This document shows positions 16,327 through 25,727 of a DNA stretch of 57,134 nucleotides, one piece after another. The notes below the pieces were generated by a model. The model had not been told where the DNA came from and ran no database searches. It was given only the letters and a program-made list of their open reading frames with translations. Numbering within the stretch: position 1 is the first letter of the stretch; every line of letters starts with the position of its first letter. The position numbers were made by a program, and so were the translations under genes. Source of the stretch: Bacteroidota bacterium (lineage in GTDB: Bacteria > Bacteroidota > Rhodothermia > Rhodothermales > UBA10348); assembly GCA_029262855.1 (NCBI GenBank), contig JAJCYP010000061.1, positions 1 through 57,134 of the forward strand. The letters run 5' to 3'.

Positions 16327-17322
16327 GTGGCTGGTCCCTCTCCTGTAATCGTCTCCGGCTTGCAGCCATCCGGCACGCTGCACATCGGCAACTACTTCGG
16401 AGCGATCCGGCAGCACATAGCCCTGCACCGTGATCACGAAGCGTACTTCTTCATCGTGAACTACCACGCGATGACCACGCTTCACGACGCGGAGGCCCTT
16501 CGCACGTACTCGTTCGACATCGCCCTTGATTACCTGGCGCTGGGATTCGATCCGAACCAGGCCGCCCTGTTCCTGCAGTCCGACGTTCCGGCGGTCAACG
16601 AACTCGCCTGGATTTTCTATACCCTGACGCCTGTCTCCCAGCTTGATAAGGCGGTGTCCTTCAAGGACAAGGTGGCCCAGGGACTCACTCCCAATGCCGG
16701 TCTCTTCAACTACCCCGTTCTTCAGGCTGCGGACATTCTGATCTACGCAGGGACCCGCGTCCCGGTAGGGCAGGATCAGAAACAGAACATCGAGATCACC
16801 CGGAATCTGGCGCAGAAGTTCAATGCCATCTTCGGGTCTGGCGTGCCGATTCTCCCCGTTCCGGAGCCCTATATCCTGGAGGATGTGGCGGTCGTACCGG
16901 GTGTGGACGGTCGAAAGATGTCCAAGAGCTACGGCAACGCCATCGGGATCTTCGAGGAGGGTAAGGCCCTGAAGAAGAAGGTGATGAGCATCGTGACCGA
17001 CTCCACGCCGCTGGAGGCTCCCAAGGACCCCGACACCTGCAACGTCTTCGCCCTCATCAAGCTGTTTGCAGACAAGGAGACCCTGGAGCGCGTTGCCGGC
17101 GCATACAGGGCCGGCGGATACGGTTTTGGCCACGCCAAGAAGGAACTGCTCGGACTGATGACGGCTTACTTCGCCGAGGCCCGGGACCGGAGACGAGAAC
17201 TGGTAGCCCGGCCGGACTATGTTCGGGATGTGCTGCGCGAGGGCGGGAAGCGCGGCCGCGAGAAGGCTGCCGGTGTCATGGCACGGGTCCGCGAGGCCAC
17301 CGGCGTCGTTACCACCTACTAG
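16327..17322 (+). CDS. trpS: Tryptophanyl-tRNA synthetase
   Basis: 331 residues from a GTG start at 16327. Class I synthetase motifs are clear: SGLQPSGTLHIGNYFGAI (HIGH variant) near the N-terminus and GRKMSKSYGN (KMSKS loop) at about residue 195. PVGQDQKQNIEITR is typical of bacterial TrpRS. It charges tRNA-Trp and is essential. Its place inside the trp biosynthesis operon, 3 bases after the unknown gene, ties use of tryptophan to its synthesis. The start is a GTG directly after the upstream TAG; no later ATG precedes the conserved first strand. Confidence 0.97.
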   Translation: MAGPSPVIVSGLQPSGTLHIGNYFGAIRQHIALHRDHEAYFFIVNYHAMTTLHDAEALRTYSFDIALDYLALGFDPNQAALFLQSDVPAVNELAWIFYTLTPVSQLDKAVSFKDKVAQGLTPNAGLFNYPVLQAADILIYAGTRVPVGQDQKQNIEITRNLAQKFNAIFGSGVPILPVPEPYILEDVAVVPGVDGRKMSKSYGNAIGIFEEGKALKKKVMSIVTDSTPLEAPKDPDTCNVFALIKLFADKETLERVAGAYRAGGYGFGHAKKELLGLMTAYFAEARDRRRELVARPDYVRDVLREGGKRGREKAAGVMARVREATGVVTTY

Positions 17323-17338
17323 GCTGAGGTAGCGCGAC

Positions 17339-17923
17339 ATGATTCTGGTTCTGGACAATTACGACTCCTTCACCTACAACCTGGTCCACATGGTGGCAGG
17401 CGGTGGGCAGGAGGTGCGGGTGATCCGAAACGACAAGATTGACATCGATGGGGTTCGCGCCCTGGACCCGGCCGGCATATTGATTTCGCCGGGGCCGGGA
17501 CGGCCCGAGGACGCGGGAATCACCGAAGAACTGATCCGGACCATGGGGCCGAGCACGCCGGTGCTTGGCGTTTGCCTCGGGCATCAGGCCATCGGGCGTG
17601 TGTACGGTGGTGAGGTGGTGTACGCCCCGACACTGATGCACGGGAAAACCAGCCCGGTGACGCACGACGGCCTGGGCGTCTTCAAGGGCGTGGAACAGGA
17701 TTTCGAGGCCACACGGTACCACTCCCTCGTGGTGGCCGAGGACTCGGTACCCGAGGAACTGATAGTGACCGCGCGGACCCCTGACGGCGTCGTGATGGGG
17801 CTTCGCCACCGGCACTACCAAGTGGAAGGCATCCAATTCCATCCGGAGAGCTTCATGACCCGGGTTGGCGGACAGATCGTGGCCAACTGGCTGCTGGATG
17901 TTCAGAGCCGGATCGTGGCATGA
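17339..17923 (+). CDS. trpG: Anthranilate synthase glutamine amidotransferase component
   Basis: 194 residues, a class I glutamine amidotransferase. NYDSFTYNLVHM opens the domain. The catalytic triad is visible as Cys in GVCLGHQAIG (about residue 79) and His-x-Glu in QFHPESFMT (about residue 170). It supplies ammonia to TrpE; a dual use with PabB is possible in genomes lacking a separate pabA. Its stop overlaps the ATG of trpD (ATGA), so the two are translationally coupled. Confidence 0.96.
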   Translation: MILVLDNYDSFTYNLVHMVAGGGQEVRVIRNDKIDIDGVRALDPAGILISPGPGRPEDAGITEELIRTMGPSTPVLGVCLGHQAIGRVYGGEVVYAPTLMHGKTSPVTHDGLGVFKGVEQDFEATRYHSLVVAEDSVPEELIVTARTPDGVVMGLRHRHYQVEGIQFHPESFMTRVGGQIVANWLLDVQSRIVA

Positions 17924-18948
17924 CGGAGTACCTGAAGGTGATCGCCTCGAGCGAGACGCTCTCCGATGAGCAGGCCAGCGGCGCCATGCACGTGCTGCTC
18001 AGAGGCGAGTCCACGCCGGAGCAGACGGCCGGCCTCCTGATGGGGCTTCGCGGACGCGGAGAGACCGTCGACGAACTCACGGCCTTTACCCGGGTGATGC
18101 GCGAGTACGCCGTGCCCGTCCAGGTGGATGACCCGGCTGCCATTGATGTGGTGGGCACGGGAGGCGACGGAAGCGGGACGTTCAATATTTCCACGACCAC
18201 GATGTTCGTCTGCGCCGGTGCCGGCGCGACCGTTGCCAAGCACGGCAACCGGTCCGTCTCGTCAAAATGCGGATCGGCCGACGTCCTCCGGGAGTTGGGT
18301 GTTTTCGTGGAGCTGCCAGCCAAGGAAGTGGGTCTCTGCATCCGGGATGCGGGGCTCGGCTTCATGTTTGCCCCCCTCTTCCACCCGGCCCTGCGGTACG
18401 TGATGCCCGTGCGCCGGGCACTGGCCGTGCGAACCTTCTTCAACATTCTGGGGCCCCTGTGCAATCCGGCCGGGGTTCGTCGTGGCCTCTTTGGCGCGTT
18501 CGACGGCGAAGTGGCCGATACGATGGGCACGATCCTCGGGCGACTGGGGGCCGAAAGGACCTTCACCGTCCACTCGGAAGACGGACTGGATGAGTTGTCC
18601 ATTGCAGGACACTCGCGGGTGCGCTTCAACGAGGGCACACTCGAGCCCCGTCCGTCGCGCGTCCGGCCCGAAGACCTCGGACTTTCGCGGGCTCCCCTGT
18701 CAAGCATCCAGGGTGGCGACGCATCCGTCAACGCCGACATCATCCGGGATCTTCTGAGCGGCGGAAAGGGCGCCCACCGGGACGTGGTCATCCTGAACGC
18801 GGCGTTTGCCCTGGTCGCAGCCGGAATCGCCCAAACGCCCTCCGATGGGGCCACCTTGGCCGCGGAGAGCATCGATTCCGGGTCTGCCAAGCGCAGCCTG
18901 CACGCGATGGTGACCGCCAGTCACGACCACAGGCCGGCGGGCGCATGA
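17920..18948 (+). CDS. trpD: Anthranilate phosphoribosyltransferase
   Basis: 342 residues. The PRPP-binding loop VGTGGDGSGTFNISTT (about residues 78-93) is followed by KHGNRSVSSKCGSADVLRELG, both diagnostic of TrpD. LGPLCNPAG and NILGP segments bind anthranilate. The enzyme joins anthranilate to PRPP. It overlaps trpG by four bases at the start, and trpC follows after a 26-base gap. Confidence 0.97.
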   Translation: MTEYLKVIASSETLSDEQASGAMHVLLRGESTPEQTAGLLMGLRGRGETVDELTAFTRVMREYAVPVQVDDPAAIDVVGTGGDGSGTFNISTTTMFVCAGAGATVAKHGNRSVSSKCGSADVLRELGVFVELPAKEVGLCIRDAGLGFMFAPLFHPALRYVMPVRRALAVRTFFNILGPLCNPAGVRRGLFGAFDGEVADTMGTILGRLGAERTFTVHSEDGLDELSIAGHSRVRFNEGTLEPRPSRVRPEDLGLSRAPLSSIQGGDASVNADIIRDLLSGGKGAHRDVVILNAAFALVAAGIAQTPSDGATLAAESIDSGSAKRSLHAMVTASHDHRPAGA

Positions 18949-18974
18949 GTGCACTCGCACAACGCCCCTGAACC

Positions 18975-19781
18975 ATGGCCACGATTCTGGATGAACTGGT
19001 CCTGGGGGCCCGATCGGAGGCCGCGCGGCGTCGCAAGCAGATCAGCGCGCGTGAGTTGGAGGGGCGATTTCCCTCAGAGCGGCGATCCCTGGCCGAGGCC
19101 TTGAGAGCAGATGGGCTGTCCGTGATTGCGGAGGCCAAGAAGGCGTCGCCCTCGCAGGGAGTCATCCGGGAGCATTTCGAGCCGGCTGCCATCGCGGAGA
19201 TGTATCAGGAGGCAGGCGCGGCCGGCGTCTCCGTCCTTACTGAACCGCTGCAGTTTCAGGGTGCGCTGGAGCATCTCGCCGAGACGCGGCAGAGCTGCGA
19301 TCTACCGCTCCTCCGGAAGGACTTCATTGTCGAAGAGTACCAACTGCTCGAAGCCAGGGCCTACGGGGCTGACGCGGTGCTTCTGATCGCGACCGTGCTC
19401 GAACGCGCGCACCTGACGGATCTGCTTCAGGCCGCCCGAGAACTGGAACTGGAATGTTTGGTCGAGCTGTACGACATGGACGAACTCGATCGCCTCGATT
19501 TTGAACTGGTGGAGATACTCGGGGCAAACAACCGGGACCTTCGCACATTCGAGGTGGATCGTTCACATGCTCCCCGTGTGCTGGCTCACGCTCCGGACCA
19601 CGTGGTGACGGTGGCCGAAAGCGGCCTTCGGACCGCGGAGGATCTGGCGGATGTCCATGCGGCTGGCATAGACGCGGTCCTGATCGGAGAGGCCTTCATG
19701 AGGGCAGAGCATCCTGGGCAGGCCCTGCGCGACCTGCTTGAACAGACCAACAAACTGATAGAGGGGAGGGCATCTGCGTGA
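18975..19781 (+). CDS. trpC: Indole-3-glycerol phosphate synthase
   Basis: 268 residues, a TIM-barrel enzyme. Signature segments are VIAEAKKASPSQGVI (catalytic Lys), GVSVLTEPLQFQG, LPLLRKDFIVEEYQLLEARAYGADAVLLI, ILGANNRDLRTFEVD and VAESGLRTAEDL, then AVLIGEAFMR. The enzyme closes the indole ring of carboxyphenylamino-deoxyribulose phosphate. The trpF start overlaps its stop (GTGA). It is separate from trpF, not fused as in enterics. Confidence 0.97.
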   Translation: MATILDELVLGARSEAARRRKQISARELEGRFPSERRSLAEALRADGLSVIAEAKKASPSQGVIREHFEPAAIAEMYQEAGAAGVSVLTEPLQFQGALEHLAETRQSCDLPLLRKDFIVEEYQLLEARAYGADAVLLIATVLERAHLTDLLQAARELELECLVELYDMDELDRLDFELVEILGANNRDLRTFEVDRSHAPRVLAHAPDHVVTVAESGLRTAEDLADVHAAGIDAVLIGEAFMRAEHPGQALRDLLEQTNKLIEGRASA

Positions 19782-20431
19782 GTACCCGGATCAAGATTTG
19801 CGGCATCACGAATCTGGCCGACGCGCGTTACGCAGCGGGTGCCGGGGCCGATTACCTCGGGTTCATTCTGCACGCCGGAAGCCCACGATTCGTTGGCCCG
19901 GAAATGGTGCGCGACATCGGCGAATGGCTGTACGGCCCCAAGACCGTGGGCGTCTTTGTGGATGCCGGGCGGGACGCCATACTCGAGGCCGTCGCGACGG
20001 CGGGATTCGACCTTGTCCAGCTACATGGTGACGAATCTCCAGAGGACTGCCTGGCGCTGGACATGCCTGTCATAAAGGCGGTGCACATCGGAGGATCAGG
20101 ACCCGTGGCGGCAAACACGGCCGACGAACTCATGGCCCTGGCCGAGCGCTACGAGGGTTCGGCGGCCTATCTCCTGCTGGATACGGCCCGGAATGGGATG
20201 TCCGGCGGGACCGGCGAGGCCTTTGACTGGTCCATCGTGCCGGACCTCCCCCTGTCCGTATTCGTGGCGGGCGGGCTGACCCCCGAAAACGTCGGAGAAG
20301 CGATTCGAACCTGTCATCCCTACGGCGTCGATTCGTCCAGCGGCGTGGAGGAAGCGCCGGGACGCAAGGACTTTGAACGCCTTGACGCGTTCGCAGAAGC
20401 CGTCCGCGCTGCCGCCACCGAGACCGAGTGA
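19778..20431 (+). CDS. trpF: Phosphoribosylanthranilate isomerase
   Basis: 217 residues from a GTG start that overlaps the trpC stop; GGGGAGGG lies upstream. The N-terminal RIKICGITNLADARYAAGAG carries the catalytic Cys. GADYLGFI, DLVQLHGDES, and a C-terminal phosphate-binding VAGGLTPENV followed by GVDSSSGVEEAPG with the catalytic Asp complete the TrpF pattern. The segment with LLLDTARNGMSGGTG matches the usual catalytic loop region. The enzyme carries out the Amadori rearrangement step of tryptophan synthesis. Confidence 0.97.
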   Translation: MSTRIKICGITNLADARYAAGAGADYLGFILHAGSPRFVGPEMVRDIGEWLYGPKTVGVFVDAGRDAILEAVATAGFDLVQLHGDESPEDCLALDMPVIKAVHIGGSGPVAANTADELMALAERYEGSAAYLLLDTARNGMSGGTGEAFDWSIVPDLPLSVFVAGGLTPENVGEAIRTCHPYGVDSSSGVEEAPGRKDFERLDAFAEAVRAAATETE

Positions 20432-20437
20432 CTGACT

Positions 20438-21625
20438 ATGACCTCGATTCTGGATACCCCCTCAGAGACCGGTCGATTCGGAGACTACGGCGGGATTTTT
20501 GTGCCCGAGATCCTGGTACCCGCGGTAGAGGAACTCCTCGCGGCCTACCGGGAGGCCCAGCGCGACCCCGCCTTCCAGGCCGAACTTGATCAGCTCCTCC
20601 ACACCTATGTGGGCCGCCCGACTCCGCTGACGTTCGCCAATCGCCTGACGGACGAACTGTGTGGGCCACGGATCTATCTGAAGCGGGAAGATCTCTGCCA
20701 CACCGGTGCGCACAAGATCAACAACACCATCGGCCAGATTCTGCTGGCCCGGAGGATGGGAAAGACCCGCATCATTGCGGAGACCGGCGCCGGCCAGCAT
20801 GGGGTCGCCACCGCCACGGTGTGTGCCAAGTTTGGCCTGGAGTGCATCGTCTACATGGGTGCCGAGGACATCGAACGACAGAACCTGAACGTCCTTCGCA
20901 TGCGCCTTCTCGGAGCCGAGGTCAGGCCAGCCACGAGTGGAAGTCAGACCCTGAAGGACGCCACGAACGAGGCGATTCGAGACTGGGTCACCAACGTCGA
21001 AGACACGTTCTACATCATCGGCTCGGTCGTGGGCCCTCACCCCTACCCCATGCTGGTCCGGGATTTTCACCGGGTCATAGGCCGGGAAACGCGGGAGCAG
21101 CTACAGAAGGCCGAAGGGCGCGGACCCGACGCCCTGGTGGCGTGTGTCGGGGGAGGCTCCAACGCGATGGGCCTGTTCTATCCGTTCCTGGGCGACGAAG
21201 GCGTTGCGATGTATGGCGTGGAGGCAGCCGGCGAAGGCCTGGACGGCCGACATGCCGCCACGCTCACCTTGGGATCCCCCGGAATCCTGCACGGCGCCAT
21301 GAGCTACCTGCTGCAGGATGAAGACGGACAGATTGAACTGGCCCATTCCGTTTCGGCCGGGCTCGACTACCCCGGCGTCGGCCCGGAGCACGCCTTTCTC
21401 AAGGACGTGGGGCGTGTGACGTATGTCTCAGCGACCGATGACGAGGCGCTGGAGGGTGTCAAGCTGCTTTCGCGAACAGAAGGAATCATCCCGGCCCTCG
21501 AGACCGCCCACGCCATCGCCTATCTCCCGAAGCTGGCCAAGACCATGACCCCGGACCAGATTGTCGTGCTGAATTGCAGCGGACGCGGCGACAAGGACAT
21601 GGGCACCATATCGCGGTACATCTGA
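20438..21625 (+). CDS. trpB: Tryptophan synthase beta chain
   Basis: 395 residues of the standard TrpB1 type. The PLP lysine is in [13 protein letters not shown] (about residue 92), followed by [14 protein letters not shown]. The PLP phosphate loop is [10 protein letters not shown] (about residue 234). The C-terminal [13 protein letters not shown] is the usual end. It condenses indole with serine and works in a complex with TrpA. The stop TGA overlaps the ATG of trpA. Confidence 0.98.
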   Translation: MTSILDTPSETGRFGDYGGIFVPEILVPAVEELLAAYREAQRDPAFQAELDQLLHTYVGRPTPLTFANRLTDELCGPRIYLKREDLCHTGAHKINNTIGQILLARRMGKTRIIAETGAGQHGVATATVCAKFGLECIVYMGAEDIERQNLNVLRMRLLGAEVRPATSGSQTLKDATNEAIRDWVTNVEDTFYIIGSVVGPHPYPMLVRDFHRVIGRETREQLQKAEGRGPDALVACVGGGSNAMGLFYPFLGDEGVAMYGVEAAGEGLDGRHAATLTLGSPGILHGAMSYLLQDEDGQIELAHSVSAGLDYPGVGPEHAFLKDVGRVTYVSATDDEALEGVKLLSRTEGIIPALETAHAIAYLPKLAKTMTPDQIVVLNCSGRGDKDMGTISRYI

Positions 21626-22446
21626 TGGAATCCCGAATCACGACGCGGATCCGGCAGACAGTAGCCGCGGGCTACAAGGCCATGGGCATCTTCATCACGA
21701 GTGGATTCCCGAATCCGGACGTGACGCTGGAGATCCTGAATGCCATCGACGCGGGTGGCGCGGATTTTATCGAGTTGGGCATGCCCTTCAGCGATCCGCT
21801 GGCCGAGGGCCTGCCCATCCAGCAGTCAAGCGAAAGGGCCCTGGCGGCGGGGGCCTCGATGAAGACCACCATGGAGGCTGCGCTGCGCTTTCGGGCCGGC
21901 AGCGACACGCCCCTGCTTCTTATGGGTTACCTGAATCCAGTAATCCGCTTTGGCGTCAGCAACTTTTTCCAGACTGCGGCCTCTTGTGGGGTAGACGGCG
22001 TCATTCTGCCCGACCTTCCGCCTTCGGAGCGCCCCCTGGTTGCCGGCGCGGCGGAGTCGGCTGGGGTCGACGTGATCCAGTTGATTGCACCCAACACATC
22101 GGATGAACGAATTCGCCTGGTCGATGACGTCTCGTCCGGGTTCGTGTACGCGGTGTCGATCACGGGCCTCACCGGAACCGGCCATGGGCAATCGGGCGCC
22201 GTCAACCAGTATCTCCGGAAGGCCCGGACTCTGGTCACTCACAATCCGCTTCTGGTGGGCTTCGGGATCTCCTCTCACGAGGATGCCATGCGCCTCTCGG
22301 AGCACACTGACGGGTTTATCGTGGGATCGGCGGTGATCCGAAAGGTTGATGCACTCTACGGCGATTCGTCCCTCACCTCGGCCGAGCGCGCGGCGGCACT
22401 TTCGCGATTTGTCCGTGATCTGAAGCAAGGCTCATCCCAGGCGTAG
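21625..22446 (+). CDS. trpA: Tryptophan synthase alpha chain
   Basis: 273 residues from the ATG at 21625, which shares bases with the trpB stop (TGATG). The catalytic Glu is in DFIELGMPFSDPLAEG (about 46-61), where the conserved Asp of FSDP also lies. LLMGYLNPVIRFG and VDGVILPDLPPSE form the active-site region, and VGFGISSHEDAMRL and GFIVGSAVIR bind phosphate. One difference from most TrpA is AEGLPIQ in place of the common ADGPTIQ, a mild substitution. It is the last tryptophan gene before two lipoprotein genes. Confidence 0.97.
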   Translation: MESRITTRIRQTVAAGYKAMGIFITSGFPNPDVTLEILNAIDAGGADFIELGMPFSDPLAEGLPIQQSSERALAAGASMKTTMEAALRFRAGSDTPLLLMGYLNPVIRFGVSNFFQTAASCGVDGVILPDLPPSERPLVAGAAESAGVDVIQLIAPNTSDERIRLVDDVSSGFVYAVSITGLTGTGHGQSGAVNQYLRKARTLVTHNPLLVGFGISSHEDAMRLSEHTDGFIVGSAVIRKVDALYGDSSLTSAERAAALSRFVRDLKQGSSQA

Positions 22447-22516
22447 ACCACCCCTGTCCTGCAGCGCAACCCGGCCGAGCCTCCTCGCGTTAGCCCACCC
22501 TGAAACCCCGTTTGGC

Positions 22517-23623
22517 ATGAGACCTACCCTATTTCTGCTTCTGGCACTGATTCTGTTCGGGACGGGCTGCGAAGCCCTGGACGTCCGCCCGCGGGCGGTC
22601 GGCCGGGAGGGCGAAATTATCGTGGTCACGGACTCGGCCAGTTGGAATGGGGAATTGGGCGATGCCCTTCGCGGCGAGTTGTCTCCCTACATCGGGACGC
22701 TTCCGGCACCCGAGCGAATGTTCGCCCTCCGCCGGATGGGAATCGTGAACCGGCGATCCCTGAACCTGCTGCGCAAGCAGAAGAACGTGATCTTTGCCGC
22801 CCCGCTGTCCGACTCCACGCGCGAATCGCAGTTCATGCAACAGATTCTGGATGCGGAGGCCACGGAGTCGGTAATCAACGGTGGAACGGTAGCCGTGGTC
22901 GGACGACGCGATGAATTCGCGCAGGCGCAGCAGGTGTACTATCTCATCGGCCGCGATGCCGGTGCGATTGCCCAGGCAGTTCGCCAGAATGCAGAGGGCA
23001 TCCGGTACAACTTCAACACCATCACCCGCCAGCGACTGCAGCGCGACATGTTCGAGAAGGGTCGCCAGTTCGAGATGGAACAGCGACTCGTGGACACCCA
23101 CTCGTTCGCCGTCAACGTGCAGCACGACTATGTGATTGCCGCCGACACCACCAACTTCGTTTGGATGCGCCGGATTGTCAGTAGCGACTCGTGGCGGAGT
23201 TTCTTTGCGTGGTACACCGACGATCTCAGCCCTGCGGACCTGGATGTGGACTGGGCGCTGGCCGTTCGGGATCGCCTGTCCACGGCCTATGTTCAGGGAA
23301 ATATGGGAGGGCACGTTGAGGTGGACCTGAGGCGCCCCCTTGAATCGGACAATATCGACTTCCTCGGCCGGTTCGGGTACGAAATCCGCGGCCTGTGGCA
23401 CATGGTGGGCTACGAGAACGGTCGTAAGGTTGAGTATGGGATGGGTGGCCCCTTCCTGCTCTACGCCTTCTATGATGAGGATACCGGCCGGACCTACGTT
23501 CTGGACGGAATGGTCTTCGCACCGGGCTACGAAAAGCGGGAGTTCCTCCGTCAGATGGAAGTGATAGCGCACACCTTTCGCACGGCCGAAGAAATTGCCG
23601 CACGAGCCGAGGCGGCCGAGTAG
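22517..23623 (+). CDS. DUF4837-type lipoprotein
   Basis: 368 residues with a lipoprotein signal (MRPTLFLLLALILFGTGC; Cys at residue 18). The body resembles the DUF4837 family of Bacteroidota: VVTDSASWNGELGDALRGELS at the start, LPAPERMFALRRM, and a central RRIVSSDSWRSFFAWYTDDL. RGLWHMVGYENGRKVEYGMGGPF follows. The function of the family is not known. It follows trpA by 70 bases and may be read through from the trp operon or have its own promoter. The downstream DUF4296-like gene starts at or just after its stop. Confidence 0.82.
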   Translation: MRPTLFLLLALILFGTGCEALDVRPRAVGREGEIIVVTDSASWNGELGDALRGELSPYIGTLPAPERMFALRRMGIVNRRSLNLLRKQKNVIFAAPLSDSTRESQFMQQILDAEATESVINGGTVAVVGRRDEFAQAQQVYYLIGRDAGAIAQAVRQNAEGIRYNFNTITRQRLQRDMFEKGRQFEMEQRLVDTHSFAVNVQHDYVIAADTTNFVWMRRIVSSDSWRSFFAWYTDDLSPADLDVDWALAVRDRLSTAYVQGNMGGHVEVDLRRPLESDNIDFLGRFGYEIRGLWHMVGYENGRKVEYGMGGPFLLYAFYDEDTGRTYVLDGMVFAPGYEKREFLRQMEVIAHTFRTAEEIAARAEAAE

Positions 23624-23646
23624 TGACCCAGGGCCGACCCAATACG

Positions 23647-23967
23647 ATGGACTGGCTGCGACGAGGCATCCTGCCCGGCGTGCTGGCGGTGCTGCTGGCT
23701 GGTTGCGTCCAGACCCCCGAGCGCGTCATGGTCATTCCGGACTCGACGCTCATCGTGGTGCTGGCAGACCTCCACCTGGCCGATGCCCGCGCCCGACTGC
23801 CCGAGCAGGCTGTGGGCCTGAGGGACACGGTCCTGGCTTTCCACGGCTTGGACGAAGCCCTCTTCCAGAAGGCCATGGACAGCTTTGATGCGCATCCAGA
23901 GGACTTGACCAACCTCTACAACACCGTTCTGGACAAACTGAACGCGACCCGCTCGCCGACTCAGTGA
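23647..23967 (+). CDS. DUF4296-like small lipoprotein
   Basis: 106 residues from the ATG at 23647, with a lipoprotein signal (MDWLRRGILPGVLAVLLAGC). The mature part follows the DUF4296 pattern: VMVIPDSTLIVVLADLHLAD, then LFQKAMDSFDAHPEDLTNLY and VLDKL. Function is unknown. A GTG at 23623 overlapping the DUF4837 stop would add eight residues and is an alternative start. The last 7 bases overlap the 3' end of the recQ-like gene on the other strand. Confidence 0.75.
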   Translation: MDWLRRGILPGVLAVLLAGCVQTPERVMVIPDSTLIVVLADLHLADARARLPEQAVGLRDTVLAFHGLDEALFQKAMDSFDAHPEDLTNLYNTVLDKLNATRSPTQ

Positions 23968-25727
23968 CCCGACGGCTCGTTTCCCAGGCAGTTGTCGCAG
24001 TTGCCGCATCGGCGGAGCGGTTTCTCACCGAAGTAGTTCAGAAGTACGCGGCGCCGGCAGTCGGTGACACCGGCGTAGGCAATCACGTCCTCGGCCCTTC
24101 CGATGGCCCGCTTTCGAAGCACGTTCACGCGCGTCGAGCCCAGATCAGGACGGGCCTGACGACTCCCGATCAGGGTAACTTCCATCGAACCGCCCGGCAG
24201 CATCATTCTCAGAAGGCCCCGGTCGACGAAGAAGTCAAGCCCCTCCAGCACCCGGCCAGGTTCCAAGCCGGTGGTCTGGGCCAGTGGACTGAGGCTTACC
24301 TCCTGCATTCGGGGTTCGATTCCTTCCGGCGGACTTCCGTCTGACCGCAGCAAGGCGTCGGCAAGCCGGTGAACGGGATGGGTGCGGGGATAACCCGCGG
24401 CCGCCATCCTCAGGACCTCGTCCGATTCGGGCCATTCGATTCGGGCCGTGTCCTCCGCCAGTTCCCTGACCGACCAGAGACCCGCCGATGCGAGAAGGCC
24501 GGCCGCAGCCTTGACCTGGTCCCCTCGGAGACCGGTGATAGTGGCCACGCGCTCGACTTCAAGAACCACGGGCACCTCGCCCTGGCTTCCCACGGCAAGT
24601 CCCCCCAGGTCACAGACCACATCGTAGACCCGTCGCATGGCGCCTGCTTCCGGATACCGGTCTCGTGCCCAGGCGCGCACCCGGTCTGTGTCGGCCTCCG
24701 GGGCAATCAGTACCGCTGCGGCTGGTAGTCCATCGCGTCCGGCGCGCCCGGCCTCCTGGTAGTAGGCCTCGATCGAGCTGGGCAGCATCGTATGGAGGAC
24801 GATTCGGACGTCCGGTTTGTCGATGCCCATGCCGAACGCTGAAGTCGCGGCCACCACGCGGCAGTCACCCTTCATCCATGCCGACTGAGCGGCATTCCGT
24901 GCGCCCGCTTCCAGTCCGGCATGGTAGGGCCTGGTCTCGATCCCCTTGTCGCGGAGTCTGCGCGCCCAGGCCTCTGTGTTTCGACGCGTGCCGGCGTAAA
25001 GAATTCCCTGGCCGGGATGCTCCCGGAGAAGCCCCACGACCTCATCCAGGAGGTTTTCCGTGCGCCGAACCTGCCAGGTGATATTGGGACGATCGATGGG
25101 CCAGACGTGCAGCCGGGGCTCTTTGAGATCGAGTGCCCTCCCGATATCCCTCCTCACTCGCGGCGGTGCCGTGGCGGTCAGTGCCGTAATCGGAATGCGC
25201 TCGGGGGACGCCACGGTAAGGGCCTCGCGGATTGCCGTGTAGGCAGGCCGAAAGTCGTGCCCCCATTCACTGATGCAATGCGCCTCATCCACGGCCACGC
25301 GGCGGATGTTCAGGCGGGGAGATCTCGCAGCGAACACCTCGCCGCCGAGCATCTCCGGAGAAAGAAATACAAGCTGCACACCTCCGTGCTCCAGCCTGCT
25401 CCAGGTGTGCTCCCGCTGTCGATGGGACATGCTCCCCGTAAGCCTTTCGACTTCGACACCGCGCTTTCGCAATGCTCCCACCTGATCCTCCATCAGGGCC
25501 AGAAGAGGCGAAACAACCACGGTCAGGCCGTTCTGTATCAAGGCAGGAATGAGGTAGCACAAGGACTTGCCGCCACCGGTCGGCATCACGGCCAGGATGT
25601 CCGCCTCCCCCAGCGCATCGACCACGACATCCAATTGCCCGGGCCGAAAGTCTTCGTATCCCCAGATGCGGGATAGCAGCGCCCGGGCGGATGCCTCCTT
25701 CTCCGCTCGTTGAGTCTCCCCCGTCAT
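23961..25727 (-). CDS. recQ: RecQ-family ATP-dependent DNA helicase
   Basis: 588 residues from the ATG at 25727. The helicase core has Walker A MPTGGGKSLCY (about residue 48), VVSPLLALMEDQV, the box VDEAHCISEWGHDFRP and, in the second lobe, YYQEAGRAGRDG. A zinc cluster (DCRRRVLLNYFGEKPLRRC then CGNCDNC) is at the very C-terminus. About 200 residues lie between helicase core and zinc cluster, whereas in E. coli RecQ the cluster directly follows the core; no HRDC domain is seen. The enzyme should unwind DNA 3' to 5' in recombination repair. The start overlaps the aroK stop (ATGA). A longer in-frame reading upstream is only the shadow of aroK. Confidence 0.92.
   Translation of the reverse strand: MTGETQRAEKEASARALLSRIWGYEDFRPGQLDVVVDALGEADILAVMPTGGGKSLCYLIPALIQNGLTVVVSPLLALMEDQVGALRKRGVEVERLTGSMSHRQREHTWSRLEHGGVQLVFLSPEMLGGEVFAARSPRLNIRRVAVDEAHCISEWGHDFRPAYTAIREALTVASPERIPITALTATAPPRVRRDIGRALDLKEPRLHVWPIDRPNITWQVRRTENLLDEVVGLLREHPGQGILYAGTRRNTEAWARRLRDKGIETRPYHAGLEAGARNAAQSAWMKGDCRVVAATSAFGMGIDKPDVRIVLHTMLPSSIEAYYQEAGRAGRDGLPAAAVLIAPEADTDRVRAWARDRYPEAGAMRRVYDVVCDLGGLAVGSQGEVPVVLEVERVATITGLRGDQVKAAAGLLASAGLWSVRELAEDTARIEWPESDEVLRMAAAGYPRTHPVHRLADALLRSDGSPPEGIEPRMQEVSLSPLAQTTGLEPGRVLEGLDFFVDRGLLRMMLPGGSMEVTLIGSRQARPDLGSTRVNVLRKRAIGRAEDVIAYAGVTDCRRRVLLNYFGEKPLRRCGNCDNCLGNEPSGH

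Noticed and set aside
16222-17358. 378-codon open frame antisense to trpS
   Set aside because: trpS is intact with HIGH and KMSKS motifs; the antisense frame is a composition artefact.
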